Shown piece after piece: positions 59,719 through 64,000 of a stretch of DNA of 64,000 nucleotides. Source of the stretch: Prochlorococcus sp. AG-402-M23. Lineage in GTDB: Bacteria; Cyanobacteriota; Cyanobacteriia; PCC-6307; Cyanobiaceae. Location: contig QCIR01000002.1 in assembly GCA_003216575.1 (NCBI GenBank), positions 43,700 to 107,699 on the forward strand, in the 5' to 3' direction. Position numbers and translations under genes: made by a program. The notes under the pieces are model-generated. The model saw nothing but the letters and a program-made list of their open reading frames with translations. It did not search any database and was not told where the DNA came from. Every line of letters starts with the position of its first letter. The first letter of the stretch is position 1.

Positions 59719-61047
59719 ATGACATTGCGTCTAATCTTTGTTCGTCATGGATTGAGTAGTTTTAATAAGGAAGGTCGTATTCAAGGAAGAAACGACCTTT
59801 CAACATTAACTAAAGAAGGGCAATCTCAGGCAGAAGCAGCAGGAAAGACACTCTCTGCTATTCCTATAGATGAAATTTATAGCTCCCCTTTGCAAAGGGC
59901 ATCAGAAACCACAAAAATAATCATCAAATATCTGCGAAGTAAAGTTCAAGCAACTTATACTGATGAACTTCTAGAGGTTGACCTCGGTCCTTGGAGTGGT
60001 TTAACAAAAAGTGATCTAAAGAATCTATACCCAGAAAAGCTAGCTATTTGGGAAAAAGAACCAAAAGAACTATCAATAAAGAGGGCGGACGGTATTGAAT
60101 TTCAACCAATTAAAGAACTCTTCTTCCAAGCTGAAAACTTTTTAAAATCTTTATTTAAGGCCAATGGGAATTCTAATAAAACTATTTTAATAGTTGCCCA
60201 TAATGCAATTCTTAGATGCTTGATTCTAAAATTAATAAATGAACCTTCAAAAGGATTCAGAAGAATAAAGTTAGACAACACCTCAATCTCAATTTGCAAC
60301 ATTGACTTTAATAACTGGGTAGATAGACAAGTCCAAATTCAATGTCTAAATAATATCGCTCATTTACAGCGTACTCTGCCTAAAAAAGGAGGTAAGAAAA
60401 GAATTATTCTAGTCAGACATGGTGAAACTGATTGGAATAAGCAAGGGAGATTCCAAGGACAAATTGACATTCCTTTAAATCAGAATGGAAGGGAACAAGC
60501 TAGAGCAGCCAGTGAGTTTCTAAAAGATGTTTGTATTCAAAAAGCTTTTAGTAGTTCTCTCTCAAGACCAAAAGAAACTGCAGAGATAATTTTAAAAGAA
60601 CATCCTGGAATCGAAATTTCTCTTAAAGACAACCTCAAAGAAATTGGTCACGGGAAATGGGAAGGGAAGCTGGAGACTGAAATCAAATCCGACTGGTCAG
60701 ATCTTCTTGAAACATGGAAGATCTCTCCGGAGAAAGTTCAAATGCCAGAAGGAGAAAACATAAATGAAGTCTCCAGTAGATCCATTACTGGTTGGATAGA
60801 AGTTTGCAAAAGTCTTAAAAATGATGAAACGGCATTAGTTGTAGCTCATGATGCAGTCAATAAAACCATTCTTTGTCATCTTTTAGGCTTAACGCCATCT
60901 GAAATTTGGATGATAAAACAAGGCAATGGTGGAATTACAGTTATTGATCTCTCAGAGAAAAAAGGTCATCCAGATCAAATTACTTGTCTAAACATCACTT
61001 CTCACTTAGGAGGGATTATCGACTCAACAGCTGCTGGAGCTCTTTAA
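59719..61047 (+). CDS. Two-domain histidine phosphatase / phosphoglycerate mutase
   Basis: 442 aa made of two histidine-phosphatase domains: first RHGLSSFN (His10), second His in VAHNAIL; second domain RHGETDWN (about 232-239) and VVAHDAVN. Each half also has its acidic residue (EVDLGPWSG; EIGHGKWEG). Both halves look intact, so it may be a fused dPGM-like or sugar-phosphate phosphatase pair; substrate not shown. Stop is 4 bases before the dihydroorotase-like ORF. Confidence 0.85.
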   Translation: MTLRLIFVRHGLSSFNKEGRIQGRNDLSTLTKEGQSQAEAAGKTLSAIPIDEIYSSPLQRASETTKIIIKYLRSKVQATYTDELLEVDLGPWSGLTKSDLKNLYPEKLAIWEKEPKELSIKRADGIEFQPIKELFFQAENFLKSLFKANGNSNKTILIVAHNAILRCLILKLINEPSKGFRRIKLDNTSISICNIDFNNWVDRQVQIQCLNNIAHLQRTLPKKGGKKRIILVRHGETDWNKQGRFQGQIDIPLNQNGREQARAASEFLKDVCIQKAFSSSLSRPKETAEIILKEHPGIEISLKDNLKEIGHGKWEGKLETEIKSDWSDLLETWKISPEKVQMPEGENINEVSSRSITGWIEVCKSLKNDETALVVAHDAVNKTILCHLLGLTPSEIWMIKQGNGGITVIDLSEKKGHPDQITCLNITSHLGGIIDSTAAGAL

Positions 61048-61051
61048 TTTA

Positions 61052-62308
61052 ATGACTAGTAGTTATCTTTTTGAAAATATCAAAATCCTTGAAGGGTCTA
61101 GATCAAGAATAAAGAAGGAAACTGTTTTAATCAAAGATGGTGTAATAAAAGCATTTGGCAAAAAAGCTCTAAAGAATGGTGAGTCTTTAGGAATAAAGTC
61201 TCAACAGGGCAGAAATATGCTTTTAGCACCTTGTCTTGTTGATCCTCATTCGTTTCTGGAATCTCCTTTTCATGGCAAAGAAGAGGACATTTATACACTG
61301 ATTAAAAAAGCATCATTTGCTGGATATGGCCAATTAGGAATTCTCCCAAGAAGTAATCTATGGAGAGATCACATAGAGTCAATTATTTCCTTAAAGGCTA
61401 TCAAAAGTGAGGTTTTAATTCATTTATGGGGCAGTTTTAGCATAGGTGGAAAAGGAGTTTCTCTTTCCAAGCATGCTAATCTACTACAAAATGGAGCCAT
61501 TGGATTAGCTGACGACGATTTCATGCCTCCCATAGAACTTCTTAAGCAAGGTTTTTTACTTGGAGAAATGAGAGAATCGCCTATACTAATAGCAGCAAGA
61601 GATATATTCCTACAAGCAGAAGGGATGTCTAGGCAAAGTGTGGAAACCTTAAGAGCAGGTTGGCCTCCTGACCCTATTGAAAGTGAAATTCTTCCTCTTA
61701 TCCAATTACTTGAGCTTCATAGGCAATATCCTAAAACAGCTCTTAGATTAATGAACATTTCAACTTCTGAGGGTATTTCAATACTTAAGAATGCATACAC
61801 TAAACCAATGGCAACTGTCTCTTGGTGGCATTTAATTAATGACAACTCAAATCTTTCTCCTTATGACATTGGATGGAGCGTAACACCCTCATTGGGATCA
61901 CCTGAAGATAGAGCTTCACTTCTTAAAGGTTTAAAAGATAATATTTTGACAGCGATATCAGTTCATTCCACTCCTATAGATGATGCAGAGACTAAGCAAC
62001 CTGCGAATAAAAGGGAGAAAGGTATTAGTGGATATGATTTGGTTTTACCTTTACTCTGGGATCAATTAGTTAGAAAATCAGGCTGGGAAATCGAGAAATT
62101 GTGGGAAAAAATTAGTTTTGGTCCATCTCAGCTTCTGAACCAAGTTGAGGAAAAAATAAGTTTAGGCAGCAACCGATGGTTATTGTTCGATCCTGAAAAA
62201 GAATGGATCCAATCCAATGAAGAAAAGCATTTAACTTCCGCAAGCAATCAACCGATCATAGATAAAAAAATATTTGGTAAAGTTATAGATTGCGGCCTTA
62301 TTAATTAG
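61052..62308 (+). CDS. Dihydroorotase-like protein lacking metal-binding residues
   Basis: 418 aa with the amidohydrolase/class I dihydroorotase outline (N-terminal ILEGSR...VLIKDGVIKAFG, central LAPCLVDPHSF). The HxH metal site reads His66-Ser-Phe68, the His of the usual IxHVS motif is Asn235 (MNISTSEG), the catalytic Asp of TDHAPH is Val304 (SVHSTPID), and the usual His near residue 181 is Ala (IAARD). So it is probably not an enzyme. Active PyrC is elsewhere (8.0-9.1 kb). May be a structural partner, perhaps of aspartate transcarbamoylase. Overlaps lepB by 8 bases. Confidence 0.8.
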   Translation: MTSSYLFENIKILEGSRSRIKKETVLIKDGVIKAFGKKALKNGESLGIKSQQGRNMLLAPCLVDPHSFLESPFHGKEEDIYTLIKKASFAGYGQLGILPRSNLWRDHIESIISLKAIKSEVLIHLWGSFSIGGKGVSLSKHANLLQNGAIGLADDDFMPPIELLKQGFLLGEMRESPILIAARDIFLQAEGMSRQSVETLRAGWPPDPIESEILPLIQLLELHRQYPKTALRLMNISTSEGISILKNAYTKPMATVSWWHLINDNSNLSPYDIGWSVTPSLGSPEDRASLLKGLKDNILTAISVHSTPIDDAETKQPANKREKGISGYDLVLPLLWDQLVRKSGWEIEKLWEKISFGPSQLLNQVEEKISLGSNRWLLFDPEKEWIQSNEEKHLTSASNQPIIDKKIFGKVIDCGLIN

Positions 62309-62993
62309 GATCTCCAAAACGACTAATAGGCCAAAAACGCCAGATAGCTTTGCCAATAATTTCTGCCTCAGGCAAAAAACCTCCAGCCGGCCAAAAACGA
62401 CTATCCCAACTGTTAGCTCGATTATCACCTAAGACAAATACATGTCCTTTCGGTATAGTTGTAGTAATCGAATTACATAGATTAAGTTCTTTTTTCCTTG
62501 AGCAAAAGTATTCAACATAGGGTTCGTCAATTGGGCTGCCGTTTAAAATAATCTCTCCTTTGGTATCAATCAAAAGACGATCACCCCCTACAGCTATTAC
62601 ACGTTTGATGTAAGCGTCACAAGCCCGATCAGTTAGTGTAGGTATCCAAGAAACCAATGGGAAAGTAATTAAAGAACATTTAAATTTTGATGGAAGTTTT
62701 GTTTGCCTATTAGCTATCAACTTTTTATCAAACGAATATGGTGAATTAAATACTATAATTTCACCATGTGAAGGAGGCCTATTGCGCAAAGATAGTTTTT
62801 CAACAATCAGGCGATCATTTACTTTTAAGCCTGGCAGCATCGAGCCAGAAGGTATATATCTAGCTTCGGCTATATAAAGACGAACACCGATATATAACAG
62901 AATGGTTAAAGAGAAAGGGCCCCACTGATCAAAAAAAGAGTACCACCAAGTATTTTTAATTTTTTTACTCGTGTCTGAAAGTTTTTGCGGCAC
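62301..62993 (-). CDS. lepB: Signal peptidase I
   Basis: 230 aa. One membrane helix near the N-terminus (about 25-45), then catalytic Ser in PSGSMLPGLKVNDRLIV, catalytic Lys in YIKRVIAVGGDRL, and FVLGDNRANSWDSRFWP. Removes signal peptides from exported proteins at the plasma or thylakoid membrane. The 3' end overlaps the dihydroorotase-like ORF by 8 bases (convergent). Confidence 0.93.
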   Translation of the reverse strand: MPQKLSDTSKKIKNTWWYSFFDQWGPFSLTILLYIGVRLYIAEARYIPSGSMLPGLKVNDRLIVEKLSLRNRPPSHGEIIVFNSPYSFDKKLIANRQTKLPSKFKCSLITFPLVSWIPTLTDRACDAYIKRVIAVGGDRLLIDTKGEIILNGSPIDEPYVEYFCSRKKELNLCNSITTTIPKGHVFVLGDNRANSWDSRFWPAGGFLPEAEIIGKAIWRFWPISRFGDPN

Positions 62994-63073
62994 AAGTCAC
63001 CTATTTATAAATATTCATTTTACTTTATTTCTAAAGGCTACTGATTTTAAGTCAATAATAGATATTAAATAAA

Positions 63074-63454
63074 TTAAAGTAATTTTTCTGCCCACCTATC
63101 TTCTTTAAATCCAACTAAAAAGCATTTATTAGACTTAAATAAAAAGGGTCTCTTAATTAATTTAGGCTCTTCAAAAAGTTTCTGAAATAATTCGTTATCG
63201 CTCATTTTCTTAATAACTTCTGAACCAATAGAACGATAGGCAATTCCACTAGTATTCAAAAGATATTTCCTATCCCCATATAGATCACTAGCTGAACAAA
63301 GCATTTGCTTAGATGGGGGAGTATCTAAAATATCAATTAATTCAAAGCCTATGTCATTATATTTCAGCCACTTAATTGCTCTTCGACAACTTGAACATGA
63401 AGAATAACTATATAATTTCAAATTTTTAAGTACTAAAAGTAAGAGTTTAGCCAA
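63074..63454 (-). CDS. ArsC/Spx-family thioredoxin-fold protein
   Basis: 126 aa from the ATG; an in-frame TTG at 63421 would begin MKLYSYSSC, closer to the family start, so the first 11 hydrophobic residues may be untranslated. CxxC motif YSSCSSCRR (Cys20, Cys23), later IAYRS and EPKLIKRPFLF as in ArsC/Spx proteins (arginine triad incomplete). Could be a thiol switch regulator or reductase. Lies 10 bases downstream of ppa. Confidence 0.78.
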   Translation of the reverse strand: MAKLLLLVLKNLKLYSYSSCSSCRRAIKWLKYNDIGFELIDILDTPPSKQMLCSASDLYGDRKYLLNTSGIAYRSIGSEVIKKMSDNELFQKLFEEPKLIKRPFLFKSNKCFLVGFKEDRWAEKLL

Positions 63455-63464
63455 AAAAATCCAA

Positions 63465-64000
63465 TTACAAAAGCTTTTTTTCTCTTTTATTAGATTGATG
63501 TGCCGCCATGCAGCTTCTTAATAAATCATCGACTGCATCATGATCTCTCCATCCGTCAATTTCGATTACTCTCCCCTCCAAGCTTTTATAGGTCCTAAAG
63601 AACTCAGCCACGTCCTCCAATTGGTTCTGAGCTATTTGCTTGATAGTATTAATTTCGCTTTGTCTTGGGTCAGCTGTTGGAACACATAAAAGTTTGCCAT
63701 CGTAGGCTCCTGAATCATGCATATCTAAAACTCCTATAGGTCTTGCCTTAATCAAGCAACCTGCAAAAGTGGGCTCCTCCATCACAACCATTGCATCAAG
63801 AGGTGCCCCATCCTCTGCCAAAGTATTAGGAATAAATCCATAATCAAATGGATATCTTACGGAAGAATGCAAAACTCTATCAAGAGCCATAATTCCTGCA
63901 GAGCCAAAATATTCGTATTTATTTCTACTTCCAGCTGGAATCTCAACAACCAGATTTACCAGTCCAGGAGATGGTGAGGGAGGTAGATGACTCAAGTCCA
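63465..64000 (-). CDS. ppa: Inorganic pyrophosphatase, family I (start cut by one base)
   Basis: About 178 aa. The window ends one base short of the probable ATG: the last bases read (A)TG GAC TTG AGT, giving MDLSHLPP, the usual cyanobacterial opening; the TTG at 63995 is internal. Seen: VVEIPAGSRNKYEY, YPFDYGFIPNTL, and the signature EDGAPLDAMV, where the family has D-G-D-P-x-D. The middle Asp (Asp67 in E. coli numbering) is Ala, codon GCA at 63806-63804. Other acidic ligands (HDSGAYDGKLL) remain. Hydrolyses PPi if active. Last gene in the window. Confidence 0.9.
   Translation of the reverse strand, partial: DLSHLPPSPSPGLVNLVVEIPAGSRNKYEYFGSAGIMALDRVLHSSVRYPFDYGFIPNTLAEDGAPLDAMVVMEEPTFAGCLIKARPIGVLDMHDSGAYDGKLLCVPTADPRQSEINTIKQIAQNQLEDVAEFFRTYKSLEGRVIEIDGWRDHDAVDDLLRSCMAAHQSNKREKKLL

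Overview
The window is a compact, AT-rich, gene-dense stretch of a marine picocyanobacterial chromosome, almost certainly Prochlorococcus. The evidence is a form IA Rubisco inside an alpha-carboxysome cluster, both protochlorophyllide reductases, an aar/ado alkane pair, ferrochelatase with a chlorophyll-binding tail, ndhL and a Tab2-like protein. A csoS1E gene together with the AT-rich DNA points to a low-light-adapted lineage rather than a high-light one; this is inference from memory of which clades carry csoS1E. There is no rRNA, IS element, prophage or CRISPR array.

Layout. 1-6.2 kb: 3' part of clpB, a variant QueD-like gene, hisIE, a group 2 sigma factor followed by two coupled small genes, a secreted cytochrome c and a YciI protein. 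6.3-9.1 kb (minus): pyrC, tRNA-Leu(UAA), ndhL, DUF3007, trpA. 9.2-20.3 kb: Ca/cation antiporter, glutathione reductase and a divergent GST, dnaA, an rSAM/selenodomain-type glycosyltransferase pair, a GNAT, an ABC exporter, short-form hisG, glyoxalase II and ridA. 20.4-30.5 kb: the carboxysome region. A minus-strand operon runs csoS1-rbcL-rbcS-csoS2-csoSCA-csoS4A-csoS4B-csoS1E-acRAF, with DUF3136 at one end and convergent rdgB plus csoS1D at the other. 30.5-35.7 kb: chlB-chlN divergent from chlL, then por. 36-47 kb: lipoate-ligase-like protein, site-2 protease, trpF, SDR, accA, aar, ado, a creatininase-family gene, S1 protein, Tab2-like, pgeF and an SNase-like protein. 47-64 kb: ilvB, hemH, tyrosine recombinase, cobO, pyrH-frr-FAD reductase, tal, an ftsL-like gene plus ftsI, CAAX protease, a double phosphatase/mutase, a degenerate dihydroorotase, lepB, an ArsC/Spx-like protein and ppa (cut by one base at the right edge).

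The genes serve carbon fixation (carboxysome), chlorophyll and heme synthesis, fatty acid and alkane metabolism, amino acid and pyrimidine synthesis, and cell division. The main new leads are: a bitopic FtsL-like protein in the slot before ftsI; a creatininase-family gene whose conserved N-terminus can only start at a non-canonical ATT/ATC codon behind a good Shine-Dalgarno; a dihydroorotase-like protein lacking most metal ligands; a pyrophosphatase with a key Asp replaced by Ala; hairpins in each of the first three gaps of the carboxysome operon; a tRNA whose 3' end touches the ndhL start codon; and a small ORF with a strong Shine-Dalgarno in the carboxysome promoter region.
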